The notes beneath the pieces are model-generated. The model was not told the DNA's origin. It saw only the letters and a list, made by a program, of their open reading frames with translations, and ran no database searches. Of a stretch of 64,000 nucleotides of DNA, positions 33,297-41,712 are shown in pieces. The stretch comes from Caulobacter sp. Root1455. Its GTDB lineage: Bacteria > Pseudomonadota > Alphaproteobacteria > Caulobacterales > Caulobacteraceae. Position 1 is the first letter of the stretch, and the number at the start of each line of letters is the position of its first letter. The translations under genes and the position numbers were made by a program. The stretch covers positions 150,587-214,586 of the forward strand of contig NZ_LMFQ01000021.1 of assembly GCF_001426905.1 (NCBI RefSeq), given 5' to 3'.

Positions 33297-33509
33297 CCGA
33301 ATCGTTCCCTATGCACCTGGGAACCAACGCTAGTCACCGATTCCTAGCGTGTAAACGCGACCACCACCGCTACATATAGTTATGGTCAAGATAAACTGTG
33401 GATGGTTAACAGGCACACCTTCTCAACGTGTGTACCTAAGATTCGGCTGCACGTGGTTAACGCGCGTTAACGATTTGCATGGCCGATTGTCGCAGGCCAT
33501 GAGAGGCGA
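33297..33509 (-). promoter_or_regulatory. podJ upstream region with cell-cycle-type sites
   Basis: Three GANTC (CcrM) sites: 33299-33303, 33339-33343, 33440-33444. GTTAAC at 33405-33410 and a TTAA-N6-TTAA pair at 33457-33470 resemble CtrA half-sites. TGTGGATGG at 33397-33405 is two bases from the DnaA box complement TGTGGATAA. In C. crescentus podJ is reported to depend on GcrA, CtrA and DnaA. A +strand gene starts at the far end. Confidence 0.6.
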
Positions 33510-33722
33510 ATGGACCTTCCAACCACCATTGTCGTCGCCGTCGCCGCCCTGCTGTTCGCCGTGTTCTGCGGCTGGCGCGGAGCCCGTCCGATCAATGTTT
33601 TAAAGGGTCCGCGCATGATGCCGTGGCGTCCGTTGATGGTGGCCGGCGCCGTCGTGGCCCTGCTGATGGCGGCCCATATCCTCAATCTGCTGGGGATGAA
33701 GACGGGCGACCCGCGCTACTAG
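33510..33722 (+). CDS. Small two-helix membrane protein
   Basis: A 70-residue protein: MDLPTTIVVAVAALLFAVFC (first helix), a basic loop GWRGARPINVLKGPRMM, a second helix LMVAGAVVALLMAAHILNLL and a short tail GMKTGDPRY. Both ends probably face the periplasm. Divergent from podJ, sharing its upstream region. Its 3' end overlaps the DUF2156 gene by 41 bp on the other strand. The function is unknown; such two-helix proteins with an H-N-LG end are common in Caulobacterales. Confidence 0.7.
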   Translation: MDLPTTIVVAVAALLFAVFCGWRGARPINVLKGPRMMPWRPLMVAGAVVALLMAAHILNLLGMKTGDPRY

Positions 33723-35355
33723 GTCGCGGCCTTTTCGTCAGGCCGGAGACGCCGCCGGACGAGAGCAGACCGATGTCCGCAAGCAAAAAGGGTATGGCCC
33801 ACTTGTGAGGCGCGGCAATGTAGCGCGGCTGCCAGACCGGGTCGTACTTGTCCTTGTACCGCCGCACGCCCTGGAAATTGTAGATTTCCTCGCCGCGCTC
33901 GTAGAGCAGGCGGCCCACGCGCGACATGATCGGGGCCAGCGGGCGATCGTCCAGGCCGGCCAGCGGGGCCACGCCGAACTCGAACGCCTGGTAGCCCTGC
34001 TCCTTGCCCCAGCCCAAGAGCTCGACGAACAGGTAGTCCATGACGTTCTTGGGCGCGTCGTCGGAGTAGCGCATCAGGTCCATCGAGAACGAGACCTTGC
34101 TCGCCGTGGTCCACAGGGTGGCGAACGCGACGATCCGGTCCTCGACCCGCACCAGCGCCACCGGGAACTCGGCCACGTAGCGCTCGTCGAAGCCGCCCAT
34201 CGAGAAGCTCTTCTCGCCGCCGGCGTGGTGGGCCAGCCAGGCGTCGGAGATCGCCTTGAGCGCGGGCATGATCGTATGGACCTGGTCGGCCGGCAGGACC
34301 TCGAACGCCGCCCCCCCCTCCCCGGCCTTTCGCCAGTTGCGGCGCAGGACCTCGCGGCGACGGCCGGCCAGGGAGAAGGCCTCCAGCGGGACGGCGGCGC
34401 TTTCGCCGGTCTTCTGGATCGCCAGCCCCAGATCGACGCTGTCGGGCAGGTCGGCAGGGCCCAGGGCGTAGAAGCCGGCGCGGGCGGCGTGGGCGTCGGC
34501 CAGTTCGCGGAACCGCCAGAACAGCTCCATGCGCTCGTCGTCGCGGCCGACCGGCGGCCCCATGGCGATCCACGAGCGGCCGCGCACGCCGAACATCAGG
34601 AAGCTCTCGCCCGAGGCCGAGAACAGGAAGCGCTTGTCGCCCAGCAGGGCCAGGTTCGACGGCGGCTCGGCGTTCTCGGCCTTGGCCAGGATGGCGCGCA
34701 CGCGGTCGAATTCCGGGTCGGTGTCATCGACAACGGGGGGGGTGGCGGGGGTCGAGATCAGCCGCCAGACGCCGATGGCCATCAGCACGATGGCGGCGGC
34801 GGCCGACGAGCGGATGGCGCGGGCCACTTCCCGGTCGCCGATGGTCTTCATCACCGACTGGTCGGCGTATTCGGTGTGGGCGAAGGTCCACCAGCCGCAC
34901 AGGGCCACTCCGATCAGGGCCGCCGCGGCCGACAGCAGCCAGCCGGGCGTGATCTCCATCCGCGACAGGGCCGCCTTGCGCGGGAAGGCCTCATGGAACG
35001 GCAGCATGGCCAGCATGATCGCCGACAGGATGACGGTCTCTTCCCAGTTCAGCCCCTTGAACAGCGCCAGGATCGCCCCGCCCGCCAGGGTGAACAGCGC
35101 CGCCCACCAGGCCGCGTCCAGGCGCGCGCGCAGGCCGAAGGCCAGCAGGATCAGGACCAGGCCCAGGATGGACGAGACGAAGTGGCTGACCTCGATCAGG
35201 GGTCCAGGCGCGACGGCCAGCCAGATCGCGAAGCGGGTCGGCTCGGACGGCGTCGCGCCCGAGGCCAGCAGCAGGATCCCGGCGCAGGCCGCCAGGATGG
35301 CCGACAGCGTCGGCGCGACGGCGAGGACGGCTGGTCTCAGTTGCGGCGCGGACAT
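33682..35355 (-). CDS. MprF-like membrane protein with C-terminal DUF2156 (LPG synthase) domain
   Basis: A 557-residue protein. The first 200 residues carry about six transmembrane helices (LAVAPTLSAILAACAGILLL, GLVLILLAFGLRARLDAAWW, and others). The C-terminal half is the DUF2156/GNAT-like lysyltransferase domain: FLFSASGESFLMFGVRGRSW, AFSLAGRRREVLRRNWRKA, and FEFGVAPLAGLDDRPLAPI. Related MprF enzymes add lysine or alanine to phosphatidylglycerol, altering surface charge. Start at 35355 is preferred. Its 3' end overlaps the small two-helix gene by 41 bp, tail to tail. Confidence 0.88.
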   Translation of the reverse strand: MSAPQLRPAVLAVAPTLSAILAACAGILLLASGATPSEPTRFAIWLAVAPGPLIEVSHFVSSILGLVLILLAFGLRARLDAAWWAALFTLAGGAILALFKGLNWEETVILSAIMLAMLPFHEAFPRKAALSRMEITPGWLLSAAAALIGVALCGWWTFAHTEYADQSVMKTIGDREVARAIRSSAAAAIVLMAIGVWRLISTPATPPVVDDTDPEFDRVRAILAKAENAEPPSNLALLGDKRFLFSASGESFLMFGVRGRSWIAMGPPVGRDDERMELFWRFRELADAHAARAGFYALGPADLPDSVDLGLAIQKTGESAAVPLEAFSLAGRRREVLRRNWRKAGEGGAAFEVLPADQVHTIMPALKAISDAWLAHHAGGEKSFSMGGFDERYVAEFPVALVRVEDRIVAFATLWTTASKVSFSMDLMRYSDDAPKNVMDYLFVELLGWGKEQGYQAFEFGVAPLAGLDDRPLAPIMSRVGRLLYERGEEIYNFQGVRRYKDKYDPVWQPRYIAAPHKWAIPFLLADIGLLSSGGVSGLTKRPRPSSAGRPSSSPAD

Positions 35356-35567
35356 CAAGACCCCTGATCGGCGAATCCCAGCGGGACACGTCATCGCCGT
35401 CTTCTATAGCGCGCCTGCCCCGCCAAGGTCGCCCATCGCATGACGAACACCTGTTTGAATAGGCTTGCCCCCGTCGTTTCATGGCGTAGTCTGCCGGCCG
35501 ACGCGGGAAGCCCTGAGAACGACGGCGCCGCGAAAAGACAAAGACGGGCGAGCTAGGGAGAACGGCC

Positions 35568-36773
35568 ATGGCGGATTTCGGCGGCGGCGATCTGGAGACT
35601 TTCCGGGCCGAGACGCGCGCTTGGCTTGAACGAAGCTACCCCTCGTCGCTGAACGCCCCGATGGGCGAGGACGACGCGCCCTGGGGCGGCAAGAAATTCA
35701 AGTGGAAGAGCCCCGACGCCAAACTATGGCTGGACCGCATGGCCGAGCGCGGCTGGACCGCCCCGATGTGGCCCAAGGAATACGGCGGCGGCGGCCTGTC
35801 CAAGGCCCAGAACAAGGTGCTGGAGCAGGAGCTGCGCCGCCTCAAGGCCCGCCCCCCCCTGATGAGCTTCGGCATCTGGATGCTGGGCCCGGTGCTGCTG
35901 GAATACGCCACCGAGGAACAGAAGAAGCGCTTCCTGCCGGAAATCGTCCGCGGCGAGACCCGCTGGTGCCAGGGCTATAGCGAGCCGGGCGCGGGCTCCG
36001 ACCTCGCCTCCCTGCAGACCAAGTGCGAAGACAAGGGCGACCACTGGCTGATCAACGGTCAGAAGGTGTGGACCAGCTACGCCGACCAGGCCGACTGGAT
36101 CTTCTGCCTGGTGCGCACCGACACCACCAAGAAGCACGAGGGCATCTCGTTCGTGCTGTTCGACATGACCTCGCCCGGCGTCGAGGCCCGGCCGATCAAG
36201 CTGATCAGCGGCTCCTCGCCGTTCTGCGAGACCTTCTTCGACAATGTGAAGGTCCCCAAGGAGCAGCTGGTCGGCAAGGTCAACGGCGGCTGGGACATCG
36301 CCAAGCGCCTCCTCCAGTACGAGCGCCAGAACATCTCGGCCTCGGGCTTCGGCGGCGGCGGCGGGCTGGACGTGGTCGAGGCGGCCAAGGCGGAGATCGG
36401 GGTCGACGCCCTGGGCCGCCTGGCCGACGGCGACCTGCGGGCCCGCATCGCCCATCACCGCATGGACGCCCACGCCTTCATGCTGACCGTGCGCCGCGCC
36501 GAGGCCGAGTCCAAGACCGGCTCGGGCCCCAGCGCCGCCGTGTCGATCATCAAGTACGCCGCCGCCAAGATGAACCAGGAGCGCACCGAGCTGCTGGTCG
36601 AGGCCCTGGGCCTGCAGGGCCTGGGCTGGGAGGGCGAAGGCTTCAGCAAGGACGAGCTGGCCGCGCCGCGCGCCATGCTGCGCGCCAAGGGCAACTCGAT
36701 CGAGGGGGGCACCAGCGAGGTTAACCTCAACGTCGTCGCCAAGCGTGTCCTCGGACTGCTGGACCATCAGTAG
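35568..36773 (+). CDS. Acyl-CoA dehydrogenase, large subunit-like
   Basis: A 401-residue flavoprotein. FAD/substrate motif CQGYSEPGAGSDLASLQTK, then INGQKVWTSYADQADWIFCL, VPKEQLVGKVNGGWDIAKRL and the C-terminal GNSIEGGTSEVNLNVVAKRV. The Glu of the IEGGT segment aligns with the catalytic base of medium-chain enzymes. AGGGAG upstream of the ATG. The second ACAD gene follows after an HCCA-isomerase-like gene, a layout seen for alpha2beta2 enzymes of steroid side-chain catabolism. It may be one subunit of such a complex. Substrate unknown. Confidence 0.92.
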   Translation: MADFGGGDLETFRAETRAWLERSYPSSLNAPMGEDDAPWGGKKFKWKSPDAKLWLDRMAERGWTAPMWPKEYGGGGLSKAQNKVLEQELRRLKARPPLMSFGIWMLGPVLLEYATEEQKKRFLPEIVRGETRWCQGYSEPGAGSDLASLQTKCEDKGDHWLINGQKVWTSYADQADWIFCLVRTDTTKKHEGISFVLFDMTSPGVEARPIKLISGSSPFCETFFDNVKVPKEQLVGKVNGGWDIAKRLLQYERQNISASGFGGGGGLDVVEAAKAEIGVDALGRLADGDLRARIAHHRMDAHAFMLTVRRAEAESKTGSGPSAAVSIIKYAAAKMNQERTELLVEALGLQGLGWEGEGFSKDELAAPRAMLRAKGNSIEGGTSEVNLNVVAKRVLGLLDHQ

Positions 36774-36777
36774 TCCG

Positions 36778-37395
36778 ATGCTCGAGTTCTGGTACGAGTT
36801 CGGCAGCACCTACAGCTACCCCGCCGCCATGCGCATCGAGCGCCTGGCGCAGCAGGCGGGCGTGGCCGTGGCCTGGCGGCCGTTCCTGCTGGGACCGTTG
36901 ATGCACGAGCAGCAGGGGTTGAACGACAGCCCGTTCAACGCCTTCCCGATCAAAGGTGACTACATGTGGCGCGACCTGCAACGGGTCTGCGACATGGAAG
37001 GCCTGCCGCTGGTCCATCCCAGCCAGTTCCCGCGCAACGGGCTTCTCGCGGCCCGCGTGGCGATCGTCGGCCTGGAGGACGGCTGGACCCCGGCCTTCAG
37101 CCGCGCGGTCTACACGGCCAATTTCGTCGACGACCAGGACATCTCGAAAGCCGAGGTGCTGGCCCCGCTGATCGCCTCGGTCGGCGCCGGGCCTGACGCG
37201 GTGCTGGCCGCCGCCGCGACCGATCCCATCAAGACCCGCCTGAAGGACCATGTCCGCCAGGCCCAGGAGCGCGGCCTGTTCGGCGCGCCCTCCTTCGTCA
37301 CCGCCGACGGCGAGCTCTTCTGGGGCAACGACCGTCTCGAACAGGCCCTCGACTGGGCCGTCCGCCATCAAAACCACGAGCTGGAGCAAGCCTGA
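36778..37395 (+). CDS. 2-hydroxychromene-2-carboxylate isomerase family (kappa-GST/DsbA fold)
   Basis: A 205-residue protein with the family opening MLEFWYEFGSTYSYPAAMRI, in which Ser11 aligns with the GSH-activating Ser. A conserved middle segment is AWRPFLLGPLMHEQQGLNDS, and the C-terminal RGLFGAPSFVTADGELFWGN carries the cis-Pro and the family's substrate loop. It begins four bases after the first acyl-CoA dehydrogenase gene and is followed one base later by the second. The three genes form one unit. Confidence 0.9.
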   Translation: MLEFWYEFGSTYSYPAAMRIERLAQQAGVAVAWRPFLLGPLMHEQQGLNDSPFNAFPIKGDYMWRDLQRVCDMEGLPLVHPSQFPRNGLLAARVAIVGLEDGWTPAFSRAVYTANFVDDQDISKAEVLAPLIASVGAGPDAVLAAAATDPIKTRLKDHVRQAQERGLFGAPSFVTADGELFWGNDRLEQALDWAVRHQNHELEQA

Positions 37396-37396
37396 C

Positions 37397-38530
37397 ATGG
37401 CCGTCCTGACCGAAGAACAGACCATGCTGCGCGACGCGGCCAAAGGCTGGACGCAGGACAGCGCCCCGGTCGGCGCGCTGCGCAAGCTGCGCGACGGCGG
37501 CTCCAGGCAGAGCTTCGATCCGGCAACCTGGAGCGAGATGGGCGCCATGGGCTGGGCCGGGGTGATCGTGCCCGAGGACTTCGACGGCTCGGCCTTCGGC
37601 TACCTGGGCCTGGGGCTGATCCTGGAGGAGACCGGCCGCAACCTGGTGGCTTCCCCCCTGCTCTCCACCGCCCTGGTCGCCGCCTCCGCCCTGGTCCTGG
37701 GCGGTTCGGACGCCCAGAAGGCCGCCTGGCTGCCGAGGATCGCCACCGGCGAGGCGGTCGGGGCCCTGGCGGTCGACGAGGGCTCGCATCACGCGCCGCT
37801 GAACACGGCGCTGTCGGCGACGGCGTCCGGCGGCGGCTTCGTCCTGAACGGGACCAAGACCTTCGTGCTCGACGGCGAGGCCGCCGACCTGCTGGTCGTC
37901 GCCGCCCGCACCTCGGGCGCGGCGGGCGACAGCGACGGGATCACCCTGTTCCTCGTGGCCGGCGACGCCAAGGGCGTGACCCGGACCCACCTGTCCCTGG
38001 TCGACAGCCGCGGCGCGGCCAAGATCACCTTCGACAACGTCCAGCTCGGCGCCGACGCGGTGCTCGGCGAGGTCGGCAAGGGTTGGGCGATCCTGGAGCC
38101 GGTGCTGGACCGCGCGTATGCCGGTCTCGCCGCCGAGATGCTGGGCACGGCCACCGCAGCCTTCGAGATCACCTTGGACTACATCAAGACCCGCACCCAG
38201 TTCGGCCAGGTCATCGGCACGTTCCAGGCCCTGCAGCACCGCGCGGCCAAGCTGTTCACCGACCTGGAGACCACCCGCTCGTGCGTCGAGGCCGCCCTCG
38301 AAGCGGCGGACGCGGGCGGCGACACCCGGCTGCTAGCCTCCCTGGCCAAGGCCAAGGCGTCCGAGGTGCTGCACCTGGCCTCCAACGAGATGGTCCAGAT
38401 GCATGGCGGCATCGGCATGACCGACGCCCACGACGCCGGCCTCTACATGAAGCGCGCCCGCGTGGCCGAGGCCCTGTTCGGCTCGGCCTCGTTCCATCGT
38501 GACCGCTACGCCGGGCTGTCGGGTTTCTGA
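37397..38530 (+). CDS. Acyl-CoA dehydrogenase, small subunit-like
   Basis: A 377-residue protein. Motifs: MGWAGVIVPEDFDGSAFGYL, VTRTHLSLVDSRGAAKITFD, YIKTRTQFGQVIGTFQALQH and VQMHGGIGMTDAHDAGLYMK. The C-terminus reads RARVAEALFGSASFHRDRYA, with no Glu where the partner has IEGGTSE. If the alignment holds, this subunit is catalytically inactive by itself and forms a heterotetramer with the 35568 gene product. The start is one base after the isomerase stop. Confidence 0.9.
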   Translation: MAVLTEEQTMLRDAAKGWTQDSAPVGALRKLRDGGSRQSFDPATWSEMGAMGWAGVIVPEDFDGSAFGYLGLGLILEETGRNLVASPLLSTALVAASALVLGGSDAQKAAWLPRIATGEAVGALAVDEGSHHAPLNTALSATASGGGFVLNGTKTFVLDGEAADLLVVAARTSGAAGDSDGITLFLVAGDAKGVTRTHLSLVDSRGAAKITFDNVQLGADAVLGEVGKGWAILEPVLDRAYAGLAAEMLGTATAAFEITLDYIKTRTQFGQVIGTFQALQHRAAKLFTDLETTRSCVEAALEAADAGGDTRLLASLAKAKASEVLHLASNEMVQMHGGIGMTDAHDAGLYMKRARVAEALFGSASFHRDRYAGLSGF

Positions 38531-38952
38531 TCCCGCCAGCTGCTTCTCGCTGTCCCGGAAAAGCGCGCGGCGCGCCGATCCGGGATGACGGCGGCGGGGC
38601 GACCTTCACCCTAGGAACCGCCCTCGCCCAGGCCGACTCCCCTTCCCTCGCGCGAGGAGGAAGAGCCGTCGCGAGCGCCGATCGCGCCGAAGGACCAGGT
38701 CAGGCTGGGCCAGGCGCCGACCCGCTCAGCGCCACGGAAGAAACCGCCGCTTCCGACATTGCCTGACGAAAGTTCAAGCAGGATGCACCTCGCAGACATA
38801 GTCGCGACCGCATCAACTATTCCTGTAATGTCGGGTTTCCGACGCAGTTAATAGCGCTCTTTGAGCCCCGACAAGTGTCCTGCACTTGTGTCGACTACTC
38901 GACAGCACCCCGTCGTATTCCAACCTATAGCTTCAAATCCTACCGCATATCG
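38531..38952. other. 422-bp intergenic region with degenerate repeat and palindrome
   Basis: TCCCGGA (38553-38559) and TCCGGGA (38579-38585) bracket a GC-rich stem; TCCGGGATGAC looks like an end of the 642-770 family. A 19-bp palindrome at 38871-38889 lies near the Crp gene. The 62-codon minus-strand ORF at 38611-38799 is Gly/Ser-rich with no ribosome-binding site and is not accepted. Confidence 0.6.
38871..38889 (+). promoter_or_regulatory. Palindrome upstream of Crp-family gene
   Basis: ACAAGTG-TCCTG-CACTTGT, perfect 7-bp arms, extended by CGAC on the left and GTCG on the right with a one-base bulge. It is 64 bp upstream of the chosen start, a normal position for autoregulation by a Crp/Fnr-like protein, whose usual sites are TTGAT-N4-ATCAA. 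The match to a known site is poor. Confidence 0.4.
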
Positions 38953-39681
38953 GTGATCGATTCGAACGACGGGACCGCCGCACCCTTGAAAAATCGCCTG
39001 CTCGTCGCCCTGCCGTCCGAGGATTTCGGGCTGATCTCGCCGCATCTCACCCATCATGAGCTGGAGAAGGGTCGTCACCTGTATGACCCGGGCGATCAGA
39101 TCGACCTCGTCTACTTCCCGCACGACTGCGTCATCTCGCTGATGACGTTGATGGAGAACGGCGCGGCGATCGAGTCGGCGCCGGTCGGCCGCGAAGGCGC
39201 CCTGGGCCTGATGTCCGCGGTGGCGCCGCGCCAGTCGCTGGTGCGGGCCATCGTCCAGGCGCCCGGCTTCGCCTCGCGGATCAGCGCCTCGGCCCTGCAC
39301 GACGCCTGGACCCGCAGCCCCGCCCTGCGCGACTTGGTCGACCGCCACAACGAGGCTCTGTTCGGCCACGCGATCCAGTCGGTGGCCTGCAACGCCCTGC
39401 ACGGGGTCGAGGCCCGCTTCTGCCGCTGGCTGCTGTCGTGCCGCGACCGCATCGACGGCGACACCATCAACCTGACCCAGGAATTCCTGGCCGACATGCT
39501 GGGCGTCCAGCGCACCACGGTCACGGCCGTGGCCGGATCGCTGCAGGCCAAGGGCCTGATCCGCTATCGACGCGGCGTCGTCGACATCCTCGACCGCGCC
39601 GGCCTCGAGGCCATCACCTGCGAGTGCTACGCCGCCGTGCGGCGCGGCTACGAGCGCCTGCTGCCGCTTCCGTTCGGCTGA
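38953..39681 (+). CDS. Crp/Fnr-family transcriptional regulator
   Basis: A 242-residue protein. cNMP-binding-like beta roll with LEKGRHLYDPGDQIDLVYFP, then VGREGALGLM. The C-terminal winged HTH reads INLTQEFLADMLGVQRTTVT and then AGSLQAKGLIRYRRGVVDIL. There are no N-terminal Fe-S cysteines after the start, so it is not an Fnr oxygen sensor; PBC-loop residues for cAMP are not conserved. This group (Crp-like in Caulobacter) acts as stress or photo regulators. GTG 38953 is a weak choice; the in-frame upstream sequence to 38875 lacks an obvious start with a ribosome-binding site. Confidence 0.85.
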   Translation: MIDSNDGTAAPLKNRLLVALPSEDFGLISPHLTHHELEKGRHLYDPGDQIDLVYFPHDCVISLMTLMENGAAIESAPVGREGALGLMSAVAPRQSLVRAIVQAPGFASRISASALHDAWTRSPALRDLVDRHNEALFGHAIQSVACNALHGVEARFCRWLLSCRDRIDGDTINLTQEFLADMLGVQRTTVTAVAGSLQAKGLIRYRRGVVDILDRAGLEAITCECYAAVRRGYERLLPLPFG

Positions 39682-39722
39682 AGCCTTCCTATCTCCAACG
39701 GCGTGTTGGAGAGGAGGCCCGC

Positions 39723-40025
39723 ATGATCGTCCGAAATTGGCATGGCCGAGCGCCGGCGGCCCTGAGCGACCGCTACCTGACCCTGATGCGCGAAGTGGCC
39801 CTGCCCGACTACAAGTCGACGCCCGGCAATCTCGGCGCCTGGTGCCTGACCCGGCGCGAGGGCGAGATCACGCACTTCGAGATGCTGACCTTCTGGACCG
39901 ATCTGGACGCCATCAAGCGTTTCGCCGGCGAGGATTTCGAGCGCGCCAAGTACTACGACTTCGACGCCGAGTTCCTGATCGAGAAGGAACCGTTCGTGCG
40001 CCACTACGAGGCGGTGAGCGAATAA
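39723..40025 (+). CDS. ABM-like dimeric alpha-beta barrel protein
   Basis: A 100-residue protein: IVRNWHGRAPAALSDRYLTL, then GNLGAWCLTRREGEITHFEM, LTFWTDLDAIKRFAGEDFER and a Phe/Tyr-rich end. This is the antibiotic-biosynthesis-monooxygenase-like fold: the beta strand with T.W.d.dai..Fag.d ends the sheet. GAGGAGGCC upstream of the ATG. Function unknown; many members are heme or flavin-free quinol monooxygenases or simply dimerise. Followed by a palindromic repeat. Confidence 0.83.
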   Translation: MIVRNWHGRAPAALSDRYLTLMREVALPDYKSTPGNLGAWCLTRREGEITHFEMLTFWTDLDAIKRFAGEDFERAKYYDFDAEFLIEKEPFVRHYEAVSE

Positions 40026-40038
40026 ACAGTCCGCTCTT

Positions 40039-40149
40039 CCCGGCGAATGCCGGGATCCAGATCCCATAGCGGAGAGGTTGATTGGAAGAGCTCGGTGCTC
40101 CTGGCGTCAGCCCCACGGTCCTTCCATCTGGGTCCCGGCCTTCGCCGGG
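40039..40149. repeat. Palindromic repeat (CCCGGCGAATGCCGGGATCC family)
   Basis: Left arm 40039-40062 (begins CCCGGCGAATGCCGGG), right arm 40126-40149 (ends CGGCCTTCGCCGGG), 22 of 24 positions complementary; each arm also forms its own hairpin. A repeat of this type occurs in many bacteria. Here it separates convergent genes (ABM-like and pyruvate kinase) and may act as their terminator. Confidence 0.8.
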
Positions 40150-40165
40150 ATGAGCGGCCTTGCTG

Positions 40166-41596
40166 TTACCGCTTGCGGGCCGGGAACGGCGCGTGGGCCA
40201 GGCGCAGGAGATTGGCGGCGCCGGGGGCGCCGAACGGCGTGCCGGCGACGATCAGCAGGCGCTCGCCGGGCCCGACCAGGTCCAGCTCGACGGCTTTGGC
40301 GACGGCGTCGGAGGTGACCACCTCCAGGCTGTCGGGCTGACCGCTGACACGGGCCTCCACGCCCCAGACCAGGCACATGCGGCGCACGGCCTCGATGCGC
40401 GGCGACAGGGCCAGCACCGGCTGCAGCGGCCGCTCGCGCGCCAGGCGGCGGGCGGTGGCGCCCGTGGTGGTGAAGGCCACCAGGCACCGGGTCGAGCCGG
40501 CCTTGGCGGCCTGGGCGGCGGCGACCACCAGAACGTCGGCGTCCTCGTCGTCGTGCGGCTGCTCGGCCTGCATCAGCTCGGGCCAGCGCGGATCGCGCTC
40601 CACCCGCTCGATGATGCGGTTCATCATCGCCACGGACTCTTCGGGATAGTCGCCGGCCGCGCTTTCGGCCGACAGCATGACCGCGTCCGCGCCCTCGTAG
40701 ACGGCGTTGGCGACGTCCGAGGCCTCGGCCCGGGTCGGGGTCGGCGAGGTGGTCATCGACTCCAGCATCTGGGTGGCGACGATCACCGGGATGCCGCGTT
40801 CGCGGGCGGCGCGCAGGATGACCTTCTGGGCCACCGGCACCTCTTCCGGGGCCATCTCGACGCCCAGGTCGCCGCGAGCCACCATCACGCCGTCGCAGAG
40901 GTCGAGGATCGGACCCAGCACTTTCAGCGCCTGGGGCTTCTCGATCTTGGCCAGCACGGCGGCGCGGCCTTCGACGATGCGACGCAGCTCGGCCATGTCT
41001 TCCGGCGCCTGCACGAACGACAGCGCGATCCAGTCGACGCCCAGGCGCAGGGCGAAGGCCAGGTCCTCGCGGTCCTTCGGCGTCAAGGGCGACATCGGGA
41101 TCACCACGTCCGGCACGGCCACGCCCTTGCGTTCCGACAGCTTGCCGCCGTTGACGACCGTGGTGTTGGCGTAGCCGGGGCCGGCGTCGGTCACCGTCAT
41201 CCGCAGCTTGCCGTCGTCCAGCAGCAGCGTCGCGCCGGGCCGCATGGCCACCAGGATTTCGGGGTGCGGCAGGTGCACCCGGGTCTCGTCGCCCGGCGTG
41301 GGATCACTGTCGAACCGGAAGGCCTGGCCGGCCTTCAGCGACACCGGGCCGTCGGCGAACTTGCCCACGCGCAGCTTGGGACCCTGGAGGTCGGCCAGGA
41401 TGCCCAGCGGCCGGTCGACCACCTTTTCCGCCGCGCGAATGGCCTCGTAGGCGGCCGCGTGGTTGTGGTGGCTGCCGTGGCTGAAGTTCAGGCGGAAGAC
41501 GTCCGCCCCGGCCTTGGCCAGGGTGACGATCATCTCCGGCGAGCTGCTGGCCGGGCCGATGGTGGCGACAATGCGGGAGCGGCGCGCGCGGATCAT
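40166..41596 (-). CDS. pyk: Pyruvate kinase
   Basis: A 476-residue enzyme, full length. Opening RARRSRIVATIGPASSSPEM, then KAGADVFRLNFSHGSHHNHA (phosphate-binding), KPQALKVLGPILDLCDGVMV and VARGDLGVEMAPEEVPVAQK (metal and PEP site), IPVIVATQMLESMTTSPTPT, ADAVMLSAESAAGDYPEE. It turns PEP and ADP into pyruvate and ATP, the last glycolytic/Entner-Doudoroff step. Transcribed from a region that carries a TGACAACGTTGTCT operator 103 bp upstream, the same site as in front of zwf. Confidence 0.97.
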   Translation of the reverse strand: MIRARRSRIVATIGPASSSPEMIVTLAKAGADVFRLNFSHGSHHNHAAAYEAIRAAEKVVDRPLGILADLQGPKLRVGKFADGPVSLKAGQAFRFDSDPTPGDETRVHLPHPEILVAMRPGATLLLDDGKLRMTVTDAGPGYANTTVVNGGKLSERKGVAVPDVVIPMSPLTPKDREDLAFALRLGVDWIALSFVQAPEDMAELRRIVEGRAAVLAKIEKPQALKVLGPILDLCDGVMVARGDLGVEMAPEEVPVAQKVILRAARERGIPVIVATQMLESMTTSPTPTRAEASDVANAVYEGADAVMLSAESAAGDYPEESVAMMNRIIERVERDPRWPELMQAEQPHDDEDADVLVVAAAQAAKAGSTRCLVAFTTTGATARRLARERPLQPVLALSPRIEAVRRMCLVWGVEARVSGQPDSLEVVTSDAVAKAVELDLVGPGERLLIVAGTPFGAPGAANLLRLAHAPFPARKR

Positions 41597-41698
41597 GAAC
41601 CTGCTCCGGAGAGGCTAGAAAATGCTGCAATGCGGCGGGAAATACCGCAGAGCCGAAAGGATTTGCTTTGGGCGAACGTCATTCTCGAATTTCGCGCC

Positions 41699-41712
41699 TG
41701 ACAACGTTGTCT
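41699..41712 (-). promoter_or_regulatory. LacI-type operator upstream of pyk
   Basis: TGACAACGTTGTCT, one base from the perfect palindrome in front of zwf (core ACAACGTTGT identical). A TTGACGC -35-like element lies at 41748-41754 on the minus strand, so the operator would fall around the transcription start. It fits repression of pyk by the adjacent LacI-family protein. Confidence 0.65.

Noticed and set aside
30183..33347. 1054-codon open frame on the plus strand opposite podJ
   Set aside because: Shadow of podJ; low-complexity, no start signal. The real gene has the PodJ signatures.
33457..33470. TTAACGCGCGTTAAC as a full CtrA site
   Set aside because: Spacer is 6 rather than 7 bases, so only half-sites are claimed.
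38611..38799. 62-codon minus-strand ORF in the 38.5-39 kb gap
   Set aside because: No ribosome-binding site, Gly/Ser-rich sequence and overlaps nothing conserved; not supported as a gene.
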